Notes: a model not told the origin generated them from the sequence alone. 64,000 nt of DNA from DASXVX01 sp036504075 (GCA_036504075.1 DASXVX010000072.1:62001-126000); one strand, 5' to 3'. Positions 47,681 through 56,512 are shown, counted from the stretch's first letter. Made by a program: numbers and translations.

Positions 47681-48232
47681 GTGAATGAAGTGTCATCCCT
47701 GCATGAGAGGCTGAAAACGCTCCGCACAGGAAAAGGACTGTCTCAATATGAAATGGCCCGGCAGTTTAAGATGCCTCGAAGCACCTACGCCAACTACGAA
47801 ACGGGTGAGCGGGAGCCTGACTTTGGGACCGCAACTCGATTCGCAGAGTTCTTTGGCGTTACACTGGACTACCTTTTCGGACTTACGGACGACATGCAAG
47901 GTCATATGCCTCTGCCCTTTTCCGGTGGGGCCACAACCATAATTCCGCCCGACGACGAGTTAATAGTTGTCTTCCGGGGAAAGCGACAGCGGCTCTCCCC
48001 CGAGTACCAGCGCCTCCTAATCAAGATGATGGAGGCCGAGGCGGATAAGCAGGCAGAGGCCTCCATGCCAGCCGAATCCAAGGCTGGGACGAAACCGGTC
48101 ACCATGGGGCGCCACGGCACCGGATACAAACCGAAAGACGATGACCAGGTCAAGGCTGCGGAATCAGAAAAGCCTTATGGAGAACCCACCGTCGTGGCCA
48201 CGGCGCCGAATCAGGCCGACAAATCAAAATGA
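47681..48232 (+). CDS. CI-like Xre repressor, 183 aa
   Basis: The GTG at 47681 follows AAGGTGAGGG. The HTH_3 domain lies at residues 7-65 (LSQYEMARQFKMPRSTYANYE and FFGVTLDYLFG). The C-terminal part is a low-complexity linker, with no LexA-type autopeptidase. Induction must therefore come from another route, and the SOS-controlled ImmA-type peptidase 2.2 kb downstream is the obvious candidate. An intrinsic terminator follows the stop at once. Confidence 0.75.
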   Translation: MNEVSSLHERLKTLRTGKGLSQYEMARQFKMPRSTYANYETGEREPDFGTATRFAEFFGVTLDYLFGLTDDMQGHMPLPFSGGATTIIPPDDELIVVFRGKRQRLSPEYQRLLIKMMEAEADKQAEASMPAESKAGTKPVTMGRHGTGYKPKDDDQVKAAESEKPYGEPTVVATAPNQADKSK

Positions 48233-48260
48233 GCCAGCCTGACGGCTGGCTTTCGGCTTT
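48232..48260 (+). terminator. Terminator after the cI-like gene
   Basis: AGCCAGCC-TGAC-GGCTGGCT at 48232-48251 is followed by TTCGGCTTT. The same stem sequence with another loop ends the 150-aa gene at 50355. Confidence 0.7.
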
Positions 48261-48355
48261 CATTGGGAATCCGACATATTTCGACCCTTATGAGATCGAA
48301 CTATCTGATTATCAAAGGCGGTCAGACGATCGAAAGAAGCCAAAATGGAGGTGTC

Positions 48356-48772
48356 ATGGGGATGGTGCAAAAGACCTGGACGTTTCAGCTAGACAGCCTA
48401 GACTATCGGGTGGTGGTCGAGTGGAACCGCTTGACGGAAGCGGGTCGGATCGTAGTCAACCATCGCGAAGTGGATTCTTGGACAATGCCCTTTTGGGGAC
48501 TCAAACGGAGACGCTTTGCACTTGCTGGGCATCAAGCCAAAATAGTTCCAGAAAAACGTTCAGCAATGGGAGCCTTGAACGATATCGACCTGGTCGTAGA
48601 CGGACGATATGCCGACCAACTTCCAAGTCCGAAGAGTTTGGTGCCTGCTCAGGTTATATCATCTAATCCTTATACGTGTCCAAAATGCTCGGAACACTCC
48701 GTCATGATGATTTACAGCACCGGCATATGCGAAATTGTTTGCCCAAATTGCGGTCGCTCCCGCATCGGATGA
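48356..48772 (+). CDS. Hypothetical protein with C-terminal zinc ribbon, 138 aa
   Basis: The ATG at 48356 follows GGAGGTGTC. The first 85 residues are beta-rich (WTFQLDSLDYRVVVEWNRL, RIVVNHREVDSW, DIDLVVDGR). This is weakly reminiscent of the FAIM-like beta fold. CPKC...CPNC near the C-terminus forms a zinc ribbon. It stands alone as cargo between the repressor gene and a two-gene cassette. It is notably less GC-rich than the structural genes. Confidence 0.5.
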   Translation: MGMVQKTWTFQLDSLDYRVVVEWNRLTEAGRIVVNHREVDSWTMPFWGLKRRRFALAGHQAKIVPEKRSAMGALNDIDLVVDGRYADQLPSPKSLVPAQVISSNPYTCPKCSEHSVMMIYSTGICEIVCPNCGRSRIG

Positions 48773-48988
48773 CTTGCCTTCAAGACAGCAGCGACAGAAT
48801 TACTGGCTGTGCCTAACAAGGGATATCCGTTAAGTCGGCATCGTCAAATTTCCCAATCAAGCCAACAAGTCAAAATAGGCCAGCCTAAGAGCCGGCTTTC
48901 GGACTTTGGTACCCTTTCGATACTGTTTGCAACCTAGCATTCGGAATCTCGTTATTGCCTAACAACTTGCACAGAGGAGGCGCGTTTC

Positions 48989-49852
48989 TTGCCAACCACG
49001 CTTAAATTCGAGTTTCTGGAGCTGGTGCCGCCCAAGGGCATGAAAGATCCGTACGATCGTGTTGTCCAAGCACTGAGGCGAGTGTCGAAACCGGTAACCG
49101 TCGAAGGCGTGCCACTTCGGGTCGAGACGTGCCACGAGGCCGCCCAGTATATCTATGGCTCTGCAAGCCGAGTAGACCTGACGAACCTCCCCATGGTTAT
49201 CTCGCCAACCACCCCTGGGATGAAAGGGCTCGGCATCCGCGAGGATGAAGGCCTCGGCAGACCGACTTCTTTCTTGGTGACCAAGCGTGGTGGCAAGATC
49301 CTTCTGGTTCTTCACCGGAACGGGAACGGACTGCGCATCGGTGGCTTCCTCGATCTCCTGCAGCAGCTTGACGGCGGCGAATCTTTTGAGGCTGTCCCCA
49401 TCATCCTCACTGACAAGCTCCAGCAAGTGCTCAAATGGAGCGTTTACCGGCGACTCGAAGTCCGGATCGCTAACCCCTCCAACCGGGAAGCGTACGATAG
49501 CACAACGATGAAAGCGGCCGCAAACCTGACCGCCGATACCGATGCCCGTGCTATCTCGATCGTGATGTCTATGGGCCGAGCACGTAAGGGAACTCTATCC
49601 ATTCAGGCCATCCGTTCGGCCGTCAGCGAATTTGTGCGTCCTAAGAGCGGAACGGTAGAAGCTCTGGTGATTTCCGGCGCAGAGAGCGAGGACCATCGGG
49701 CTGACACGATCGACTTGCTCCGTTACCGCTTGATCCAGGAAATTGAGGTCCCGGGCCACCTCCGGACCCTCGAAGTTGATATACTGGAGGCAGCGGTGCA
49801 GCAGGCCAACATCAAGGCCGAAAACGAGTTGAAAAAACACTTCGGGATTTAG
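48989..49852 (+). CDS. Cargo protein, 287 aa, DUF6731-like
   Basis: The TTG at 48989 follows GAGGAGGC. The alpha/beta protein begins LKFEFLELVPP and ends in a helix. The overall length and pattern resemble a family of phage-linked proteins of unknown function, which I believe is DUF6731. This is from memory and not verified. It is followed 33 bp later by a membrane protein gene that shares its terminator. A soluble sensor with a membrane partner in a lysogeny module is the layout of many anti-phage systems. Confidence 0.45.
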   Translation: MPTTLKFEFLELVPPKGMKDPYDRVVQALRRVSKPVTVEGVPLRVETCHEAAQYIYGSASRVDLTNLPMVISPTTPGMKGLGIREDEGLGRPTSFLVTKRGGKILLVLHRNGNGLRIGGFLDLLQQLDGGESFEAVPIILTDKLQQVLKWSVYRRLEVRIANPSNREAYDSTTMKAAANLTADTDARAISIVMSMGRARKGTLSIQAIRSAVSEFVRPKSGTVEALVISGAESEDHRADTIDLLRYRLIQEIEVPGHLRTLEVDILEAAVQQANIKAENELKKHFGI

Positions 49853-49885
49853 CGTGCCCACCTTGCCCGAAGGGAGGAGTGACGA

Positions 49886-50338
49886 GTGATCCCAGTGTGG
49901 TGGGAGAAATGGTACCCACTACTCGTCGCCGCAGCCGTGTCGATCGTCGCCAGGTTCGTACCGCCGCTGTACTCAGCATTTCCCAACGTGTCTTCCGAGG
50001 TGCTGTCAGGGGCACTCAACATCGCCGCCATCTTCATCGGCTTTATCGCCACCGTCGCAAGCATCCTAATGTCTATCAACAGCCGAGCGGTCCAGTTCAT
50101 GAAGCGCATCGGCAAGTTCCACTTGCTGATGAACTTTATCTGGTGGTCCCTCCGTAGCTCATTCCTTTTCCTGGGTGTGTCCATCGTCCTGCTCATGTTC
50201 AAAGATCGTCCGGCAGATCCGCTCAAGTGGTACCTTGGCTTCACGTGGGTGTTCTTGGGTTTGTGGTCCCTGTTGAGCACCTACCGCGCAATCGATATTG
50301 CGGTGATCCTGATTCAGAACTCCGCCAACGAGGACTAG
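49886..50338 (+). CDS. Integral membrane protein, 150 aa
   Basis: A GTG at 49886 follows GGAGGAGTGAC. Four membrane helices are likely (about 9-24, 40-62, 82-104 and 112-135) with short loops. It is cotranscribed with the 287-aa gene and ends at a terminator. It could be the membrane effector of a two-gene exclusion or abortive system. No homologue is recognised. Confidence 0.55.
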   Translation: MIPVWWEKWYPLLVAAAVSIVARFVPPLYSAFPNVSSEVLSGALNIAAIFIGFIATVASILMSINSRAVQFMKRIGKFHLLMNFIWWSLRSSFLFLGVSIVLLMFKDRPADPLKWYLGFTWVFLGLWSLLSTYRAIDIAVILIQNSANED

Positions 50339-50354
50339 GAGAGTCCTTCCTATC

Positions 50355-50384
50355 AGCCAGCCTTCGGGCTGGCTTTTCCGTTTG
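50355..50384 (+). terminator. Terminator after the two-gene cassette
   Basis: A perfect 8-bp stem AGCCAGCC with a TTCG loop and GGCTGGCT (50355-50374) is followed by TTTCCGTTTG. Confidence 0.85.
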
Positions 50385-50421
50385 TCGCAACTTTCGGCGC
50401 AAGGAAAATACGCCCCCATAG

Positions 50422-50435
50422 CGAACATCTGTTCG
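50422..50435. promoter_or_regulatory. LexA (SOS) box
   Basis: CGAACATCTGTTCG fits the Gram-positive LexA/DinR consensus CGAAC-x4-GTTCG. It lies 24 bp before the start of the ImmA-like gene, where LexA binding would block transcription until DNA damage. Confidence 0.75.
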
Positions 50436-50459
50436 TATCAAAGGGGGTCGTCCTCGCGA

Positions 50460-50942
50460 ATGGTCGCCGCACCTATCATCATCGTCAGCCGCGCCTCCCG
50501 CATGGCGCAGCACTGCCTAACCTATCTCGCCTTGAAGCCGCCCATCGACGTGCTGGCCGTCGCCCGGGCCTGCCGCCTCCCGGTACTTGAACTCCCGCCT
50601 GGTGGCCCCGGGCCGTGGGTCGATGCCTGCCTGACCTATCATCCAGCCGCTGACCACTGGGCGATCTTCTACAATCCAGCCTGCCAGAACGCCCGGCGCC
50701 GGCGCTTCTCAATCGCCCACGAGCTGGGGCACTACCTCCTCCACCGGCACCTGGTCCATGAAGGTCGTCCCGTGGCGCACCAGCTCCATGAGGACGAGGC
50801 GAACGAATTTGCCGGCGCACTGCTGATGCCGGGAAACGAAGTCCGCGTCAACCGGCTGTGCATGGCGCCAGAGGACTACTTCGAAGTGTCCTCCACGGCC
50901 TGGCAGGTCCGACTTAACCGATTCTGTCGCCGAGGGTACTGA
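50460..50942 (+). CDS. ImmA/IrrE-type metallopeptidase, 160 aa
   Basis: The ATG at 50460 is used, with the LexA box just upstream. The zinc site HELGH lies at 87-91 within IAHELGHYLL, and a downstream DEANEFAGALLMP at about 110-122 supplies the third ligand Glu, as in ImmA and IrrE. In ICEBs1 the ImmA peptidase cleaves the element's Xre repressor. Here the CI-like repressor has no self-cleavage domain, so this enzyme is the likely inducer. Confidence 0.8.
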   Translation: MVAAPIIIVSRASRMAQHCLTYLALKPPIDVLAVARACRLPVLELPPGGPGPWVDACLTYHPAADHWAIFYNPACQNARRRRFSIAHELGHYLLHRHLVHEGRPVAHQLHEDEANEFAGALLMPGNEVRVNRLCMAPEDYFEVSSTAWQVRLNRFCRRGY

Positions 50943-50953
50943 CGTATTCCAGG

Positions 50954-50975
50954 GGGTGCCGCGCGCGCGGCACCC
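50954..50975. repeat. GC-rich 22-bp perfect palindrome, copy 2
   Basis: It is identical to 4013-4034 and lies 12 bp after the ImmA-like stop. It could be a terminator stem here (followed by TTCGTCCATTTT) or a protein-binding site. Copies near both ends of the visible element favour the latter. Confidence 0.7.
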
Positions 50976-51058
50976 TTCGTCCATTTTGACCTCCTTCCTG
51001 AAAATGGCTTTCAATGCTATAATCTCACTTGCTAACCTTCAGGAGAGGAGGGGTACAC

Positions 51059-52189
51059 TTGGCGCGCAGAGGCAGTGTCTATCAGATGGCCGACGGCCGG
51101 TGGCGTGGGGCCATCAGCCTCGGCAACGGTCCGGACGGTAAGCGCCTGCGCCAGACCTTCTACGGGAAGAGTCAGGAGGAAGTCGATAAGCTCGTCACCG
51201 CCGCACTTTCCGAACGGGATAAGGGCCTGGCCACGGACCCCACCAAGGAGACGGTGCAGCAGTTCCTGGAGCGGTGGCTGAACGACGTCATGAAACACCG
51301 GGTCCGGCCGGTCACTCTGGTGTCATACCGGTATACCCTGCGCCACGCGTACGCAGCGCTCGGGTCTCTGCCGCTCACCAAATTGACGCCGCCGCTTATT
51401 CAGCGCCTGTACACGCAGCGGCTGGACGCCGGGGCCAGCCGGCGGACCGTGCAGTACATCCACTCCATCCTTCACAAGGCGCTCAACCAGGCCGTCCGGT
51501 GGAACCTGCTCGCCCGCAATCCGTGCGATGCGGTAGACGCCCCGCGGCCAGTCAAACGCGACATGGTCACGCTGACCGAGGAGGAACTCCGCCAGCTGGT
51601 CGACGTGATGGTCGCCGACGAACTACGGCCCCTCTATGTCCTGGCCATTCTTACCGGCGCCCGCCGTGGGGAGCTGGTCGCTCTGCGCTGGCAGGACGTC
51701 GACCTGGTGAAGGGCGCCATCCGGATCACCCGGACGGCCGAGCAGGTGGGCAACACGGTCGTCTGGTCCGAACCCAAAACAGCCAAATCCCGCCGGCTAA
51801 TTCCGCTGCCGGCGGAGGCCATTCCGGTGTTGAAAGCACACAAGGCGGCGCAGGCGGAACTGAAGATGCGGCAAAGGCTGGTCTGGCGTGAGCAAGGGCT
51901 GGTCTTCACGCGTTGGGATGGGTCACCGTACATCCCCGAGTTCATTACCAGGCACTTCGGCTTGCTGGTCCAGAAGGCCGGCGTCCCCCGGGTCCGGCTG
52001 CACGATTTGCGCCACACCCATGCAACCTTGCTGCTCCAGGCCGGGATACACCCGAAGGTCGTCAGCGAGCGGCTGGGCCACAGCACCACCACCCTGACGA
52101 TGGATACCTACAGTCACGTCCTGCCCACCATGCAAGAAGAGGCTGCCCGGACGCTGGACAACCTCCTCGGCGAGGGCAAAAAGCGGTAG
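51059..52189 (+). CDS. int: Tyrosine integrase
   Basis: The TTG at 51059 follows AGGAGAGGAGGGG. The 376-aa protein has an N-terminal arm-binding beta domain (1-35), a core-binding domain (about 62-150) and a catalytic domain. Catalytic residues are Arg202 in TGARRGE, Lys243, His315-x-x-Arg318 in HDLRHT, His341 and Tyr351. It lies beside the tRNA-Leu half and will catalyse insertion and, with a directionality factor, excision. A TATAAT box at 51018 suggests its own promoter. Three arm-like repeats begin inside its stop codon region. Confidence 0.93.
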   Translation: MARRGSVYQMADGRWRGAISLGNGPDGKRLRQTFYGKSQEEVDKLVTAALSERDKGLATDPTKETVQQFLERWLNDVMKHRVRPVTLVSYRYTLRHAYAALGSLPLTKLTPPLIQRLYTQRLDAGASRRTVQYIHSILHKALNQAVRWNLLARNPCDAVDAPRPVKRDMVTLTEEELRQLVDVMVADELRPLYVLAILTGARRGELVALRWQDVDLVKGAIRITRTAEQVGNTVVWSEPKTAKSRRLIPLPAEAIPVLKAHKAAQAELKMRQRLVWREQGLVFTRWDGSPYIPEFITRHFGLLVQKAGVPRVRLHDLRHTHATLLLQAGIHPKVVSERLGHSTTTLTMDTYSHVLPTMQEEAARTLDNLLGEGKKR

Positions 52190-52214
52190 CCATGTGGTAG
52201 CCATTCGGTAGCCA
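52185..52214 (+). repeat. Three 11-bp-spaced direct repeats (integrase arm sites)
   Basis: GGTAGCCA occurs at 52185, 52196 and 52207, an exact 11-bp period that puts all copies on one face of the helix. They lie between the integrase gene and attR, where arm-type integrase sites are expected. Confidence 0.65.
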
Positions 52215-52330
52215 CGGCCTTTGTTCTAAGATACTTCACAGTGTGACTATTTAGGGTCCCGAAACCGCAAACCCGTGCTGCCACGAGCTTCCGTGATCCT
52301 GCGCATACCTAAACTATCGTTACTCTTAGG

Positions 52331-52387
52331 ACTCAAAATCGAGTGGGGTAACCCCCCGTGCCGGTTCGAGTCCGGCCTTCGGCACCA
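52331..52387 (+). tRNA. 3' half of tRNA-Leu(CAA), attR
   Basis: The fragment begins at the anticodon loop (ACTCAAAATCGAG). It continues through a variable arm GTGGGGTAACCCC and T-arm GCCGGTTCGAGTCCGGC, and ends CTTCGGCACCA. The matching 5' half (GCCGAAG and D-arm) is absent, because unrelated element DNA adjoins. This is the duplicated attachment core left by insertion into a tRNA-Leu gene. The restored full gene should sit at the other end. Confidence 0.85.
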
Positions 52388-52396
52388 AACACGATC

Positions 52397-52438
52397 AAGG
52401 GCTGCAGGGTTTAACCCCTGCAGCCCTTCGTCTGTTCT
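52397..52438. terminator. Terminator after the tRNA half
   Basis: A 13-bp perfect stem AAGGGCTGCAGGG / CCCTGCAGCCCTT with a six-base loop is followed by CGTCTGTTCTTT. It also suits the convergent surface-protein gene. Confidence 0.85.
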
Positions 52439-52442
52439 TTGC

Positions 52443-55400
52443 CTATTGCGACTGCGTGGCGTTAAAGTAGATGGGTGAGACCTGGGACATATCGCTGACG
52501 TCCGCCCCGGAGTTCAGCCGGATTTGAATGTTGAGCACCCGGGGACCTTGACCCAGCGCCTTCTTCGGTATGGATACCGTCCGCCGGGCCTGTTCGGCGG
52601 CGCTGGGGTCGATCGGCCCGAAGATGCCGAGGAACTGGGTCCCGTTGTAGAGTAGCACCTCCACCGGTCCCGGTACGGCCGGCAAGCGGGCGATTCGCAG
52701 CTTCAGGGCCGTATCAGAGGCCCCCATGAGGCCCTGGCCGGACACGTCACCGCCGAGGTACTCGATGAACGGTGTCTGGACGACGGCCAGCGTCGTGCTC
52801 ACCTTGACGTTACTGGCAGTCAGAACCTGGAGGCCGCAGATGGCGGACGGAATCCACTCCGAAGCGACCGTCCCGTCGACCGTGGTGGTGACCGTGAACT
52901 CGGCGTACCCGTTCGTCGGCACCGACAGGGAATAGGCTGGCAGGAAATTTCCGCCGGCCCGGATGACCAGCCCGTCGGCAGACCCCTCCTTGCGGGTCAG
53001 GCTGGCAATGCAGCCGCTGCTGGACGGGTTTTCAAACACGTCCGCCGGTGTCAGGCGCACTGCCGCCGACCGCCCCTTGGCGCCCTTGATCACGCTCAGG
53101 AGCGGATCGCCGAGGTTGGGGTCCACCGAGACGTTCAGGTGGTCCATGCCGCCGGCGACGTACGTCACCATGTCTTTGGTTACCTTGTACTTCAGCGTGG
53201 TGTCGGCGCCGCCCAACATCCCCCACTGGTCAACCGCAAGCGAGGTAATGGCCATTGGCACCGGCTCCAGTTCGACCGTTCCGGTGCCCGTGTACCGGAC
53301 CCAAACCTCCGCCTGACCGTCGGTTGTCCGCCCTGCCAGCCCGGTGACCGGCTTTTCGCCCAGGGTGACGTGCAGGTTGTCGGGAAGCGTGGTCAGGAGC
53401 TTGCCGTTTAGTCGCACATTCAGTCCAAAGGCGAAGGAACTCTTGACAATCTGGCTGTCCTTGATTACCTGCACCATAAAGCGGGTCTCCTCCCCGGCCA
53501 CGACGTTGCGTGTCGTACCGGGGCCGATGACGGCGAGATTATTGCCCACGAAGCTCGACGCAGGCTTGCCAGGGACCTGCGTGACGCTGACCAAACCGGC
53601 TGCCAGGGGCCGGCCGCCCACGAGTGTTGCTGTGATGACGAGCGAGCCGCTGTATGTCGTGGGCACGTTAATCGTGACGGCTTCCGAGTCGGTCGCCCCC
53701 GACGGAACCACCACCCGGGTCTGAGAAAGCACGGCGCCGCCGTTCACTGTCAGGTCGTAAATCAGAGCGGGGCCCGGGTTCGGCATCGCGAGGGTGCTGC
53801 TGTTGGCGAGCAGGCCGACCGAGGCCCGAATCGCTCCGCCCGAGGGGACCGTTTTGATGTCGGTCTTAACGACCGGATGCGCGTAGGCGCCACTGGGCCT
53901 CACGAAGGCCACTTCCACCGGAGCGGTGTTCAGCTCCGGCCGCCCGGGAACGCCAGCCGTCAGGCTGACCCGCGCGGGGACGCTGCTGCGAACGGCGAAG
54001 GTGGCGACGCCGCCGGCGTCGCTTAACTGGGAGATGTCGACCAGGGTGGACGGGCTGAAAAGCACCAGCGGCGTCTCGTCCCAGGCGACGACCGCTCCGG
54101 TGGCGTCCAGCCGACTCACATTGACCAGCACAGCGCTCAGGTCGTCGGCCAGGGCCGAATCCTGGCTCATCCGGATGTCCAGACCGGTGAGCTGTTCGGA
54201 GTGTTTGGTCGTCACCGTAGCCGCCAGCACCGGCAGGGTACTGTACGCGCCTGCCACCTGCGAGACGCCGATCCGGCCCGTGCTGATCCCGGTGCCGTTC
54301 TGGCCGCCGTAATCGGAGGAGGCCGTACCCTTCTTGATCAACGCGTTCGTGCTGGTCAGCTTCACGCCGGAATCCGTGCTGGTCCGCAGGGCCACCGACA
54401 CGTCCTCCGTTACGGGAATGGGCGAGCCGCTCTGGTCAATGGCCGTGGCGATCACAGCTAGATCCTGACCCGAGCGGGGCGACAGGGTGGCCGGGACTGC
54501 CTGCAGGCGAACCGCGACCAGCCGCCGGCTCTCCACGCTGATCGGGATCATGGGCGACTGCAGCGTGCCGGTCCCGGTGGACACCACCTGTAGGCCGCAG
54601 GCGCCCGGATTCTGGCCGGGGACCATGTAGACGGTGGCCTTCCCATCCACGACCTTGACCGCTTTGGTATCCATTTGAACGACGCCGTCCGGCACGGTGA
54701 CCACCGAGAGGCCGGGATTCGCAGCGGTGTTAAGCCGGCCCTGATCGTCCAGAACCCGGATGTGCACCGCCGTGGGCGCACTGCCCGTCGCGAGCGTCGA
54801 GCGGTCCACCTGGAGGTCGATCCTGGCGGGCGGTCCGGCGGACACGACCCGGGCAGTGGCCTCGAAGCCGTCAAGCATGGCCCGCAGGGGAAACTCGCCC
54901 GACTTCAGCGCTTTGAACAGGCCGGTCTTGGCGTCACGGCTGAGGGATGACGGATCGTAGCTCCAGGAGATGTCGGTGGTCGGCGCGGCCCGGCCGGTCT
55001 CGTCGTACCGGGTGACCGAAGCCGTGAAGGGCGTCCCAACCGCCGTTTCGATGACGCCAGGCTGGATCTCAATCCGGGCCAGACGCTGGTACATGATGTG
55101 TGCCTCGGCCTCTGCTCGATTGCCGGCTCCGTCCATAGCGACCACTGTAATCGGGTTATCGCCCGGGTCCAGTTGGAGCAGGACGGTAAACGAGCCGTCC
55201 GGCAGCACGTCGGCATACTGCCCCTGGACGGATACCGTTACGGCTTCCGTGGCCATGCCGCTCACGGAGAGAGAACCCCGGTCCGTCTGCGCCGGGAAGC
55301 CGGTGAGCTGCAACGACGGCGGCGTCTGGTCCGCCAGGCTCTGCAGCAGCGTTTTGCCGGTGCCCGAGAGGGAGACCCGGCCGATGGCGATGGCCGTCAT

Positions 55401-55955
55401 GCGGAAGACCTCGCCGCGGGTGCAGTCGTTCATGATGCGCCCTTCCAGGTTGAAGTCGGTGGGCAGAATGCCAAACCCCAGTGCGGCGGTGACGGCACCC
55501 CACGGCCAGTTACGGTTGGCCTCTTCGGTCCGCCCCACCAGGCGCAGCAAAGCGGTGACCACTTCGGCATAGGTCACCGGGGCCTCGGGGTAGAAGTTCC
55601 CGTCCCCACGCCCCTGGAAGATGCCGCGGCTCCTGGCGACGGCAATCCAGCCGTTGGCCCAGTGACCGTTCGTGTCGGTGAAGGCCGGAAAGGATTTGGA
55701 CGCGTCGGCCGTCTTTCCGTCGCGCAAAGCAGAGCCAAGCACCTTGGCAAATTCCGCCCGGGTAATCGGATCGTCCAGGCGAAGTTCCGATTCCGGCTTT
55801 TTGTCTACAATTCCATACGCTTGCAAGGCCCGTATCGCTGCATGCAGACTCATGTTGGACTCGGCGCCGGCAGCTGATGAGTTCCCGGGCGGCAGCATGC
55901 CGCAGAGCAGGGCGACCAGCACGATGCAAATCCCAAGCCGGTTCTTGTGGACCAC
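52443..55955 (-). CDS. SLH-domain surface protein with Ig-like repeats
   Basis: The GTG at 55955 is spaced 8 bases from GGGAG. The frame is open further up to 55970. A signal peptide occupies about residues 5-30. Three SLH motifs follow (about 35-215, with ITRAEFAKVLG, WIAVARSRGIFQG and VTYAEVVTALLRL). They bind secondary wall polymers. The remaining 950 residues are beta-rich Ig/invasin-like repeats. The protein is about 1170 aa and is probably an S-layer or S-layer-associated protein of the host. Confidence 0.85.
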   Translation of the reverse strand: MVHKNRLGICIVLVALLCGMLPPGNSSAAGAESNMSLHAAIRALQAYGIVDKKPESELRLDDPITRAEFAKVLGSALRDGKTADASKSFPAFTDTNGHWANGWIAVARSRGIFQGRGDGNFYPEAPVTYAEVVTALLRLVGRTEEANRNWPWGAVTAALGFGILPTDFNLEGRIMNDCTRGEVFRMTAIAIGRVSLSGTGKTLLQSLADQTPPSLQLTGFPAQTDRGSLSVSGMATEAVTVSVQGQYADVLPDGSFTVLLQLDPGDNPITVVAMDGAGNRAEAEAHIMYQRLARIEIQPGVIETAVGTPFTASVTRYDETGRAAPTTDISWSYDPSSLSRDAKTGLFKALKSGEFPLRAMLDGFEATARVVSAGPPARIDLQVDRSTLATGSAPTAVHIRVLDDQGRLNTAANPGLSVVTVPDGVVQMDTKAVKVVDGKATVYMVPGQNPGACGLQVVSTGTGTLQSPMIPISVESRRLVAVRLQAVPATLSPRSGQDLAVIATAIDQSGSPIPVTEDVSVALRTSTDSGVKLTSTNALIKKGTASSDYGGQNGTGISTGRIGVSQVAGAYSTLPVLAATVTTKHSEQLTGLDIRMSQDSALADDLSAVLVNVSRLDATGAVVAWDETPLVLFSPSTLVDISQLSDAGGVATFAVRSSVPARVSLTAGVPGRPELNTAPVEVAFVRPSGAYAHPVVKTDIKTVPSGGAIRASVGLLANSSTLAMPNPGPALIYDLTVNGGAVLSQTRVVVPSGATDSEAVTINVPTTYSGSLVITATLVGGRPLAAGLVSVTQVPGKPASSFVGNNLAVIGPGTTRNVVAGEETRFMVQVIKDSQIVKSSFAFGLNVRLNGKLLTTLPDNLHVTLGEKPVTGLAGRTTDGQAEVWVRYTGTGTVELEPVPMAITSLAVDQWGMLGGADTTLKYKVTKDMVTYVAGGMDHLNVSVDPNLGDPLLSVIKGAKGRSAAVRLTPADVFENPSSSGCIASLTRKEGSADGLVIRAGGNFLPAYSLSVPTNGYAEFTVTTTVDGTVASEWIPSAICGLQVLTASNVKVSTTLAVVQTPFIEYLGGDVSGQGLMGASDTALKLRIARLPAVPGPVEVLLYNGTQFLGIFGPIDPSAAEQARRTVSIPKKALGQGPRVLNIQIRLNSGADVSDMSQVSPIYFNATQSQ

Positions 55956-56149
55956 TGTCGTCACTCCCACTTTACAAGCGCTTCTAATTAAACCCTTTTG
56001 TAGGCAGAGGAGTTCATTATTATAAGTATATGGTAACTCACAACATGTGGTTTGTGCTACCCCTCTGTGTCGCCAGTGACCCGAATCACTGAAGTTTTAT
56101 CGCGGACTCTGTATACTTGTGACGTTGACGCTGACGGAGGGGATAGCAC

Positions 56150-56512
56150 ATGCCGAGAATTTTGGTGGCGGAAGACGATTTTGATATCGCCCGCCTCATT
56201 CAATTTCAACTTCAATTCTCTCGCTACGAAGTCACCATGGCCGCTGACGGCGCCGAAGCGCTGAAACTGGCCGGGCAAAACCCGCCGGACCTGGTGCTCA
56301 TCGACTGGATGATGCCGGTGATGGACGGCCTGCAGGCCATCACTGCCCTCAAGGCCAATCCGGCGCTGGCCCACATTCCCGTGATCCTGATGACCGCCAA
56401 GGCACAGGAACAGGATATTCAGGCCGGGCTGGCTGCGGGCGCCGCCGCGTACCTGGTCAAGCCGTTCCCGCTGGACCGGCTTATCAGCACCATCCAGGAG
56501 GCGCTGTCATGA
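56150..56512 (+). CDS. Single-domain response regulator (CheY-like)
   Basis: The 120-aa receiver domain has acidic DDFD (about 8-11), the phosphorylated Asp in LIDWMMP (about 52), the MTAKA switch and KPF. There is no output domain. The ATG follows GGAGGGG, and the gene overlaps the histidine kinase start by ATGA, so the two are one operon. Confidence 0.9.
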   Translation: MPRILVAEDDFDIARLIQFQLQFSRYEVTMAADGAEALKLAGQNPPDLVLIDWMMPVMDGLQAITALKANPALAHIPVILMTAKAQEQDIQAGLAAGAAAYLVKPFPLDRLISTIQEALS

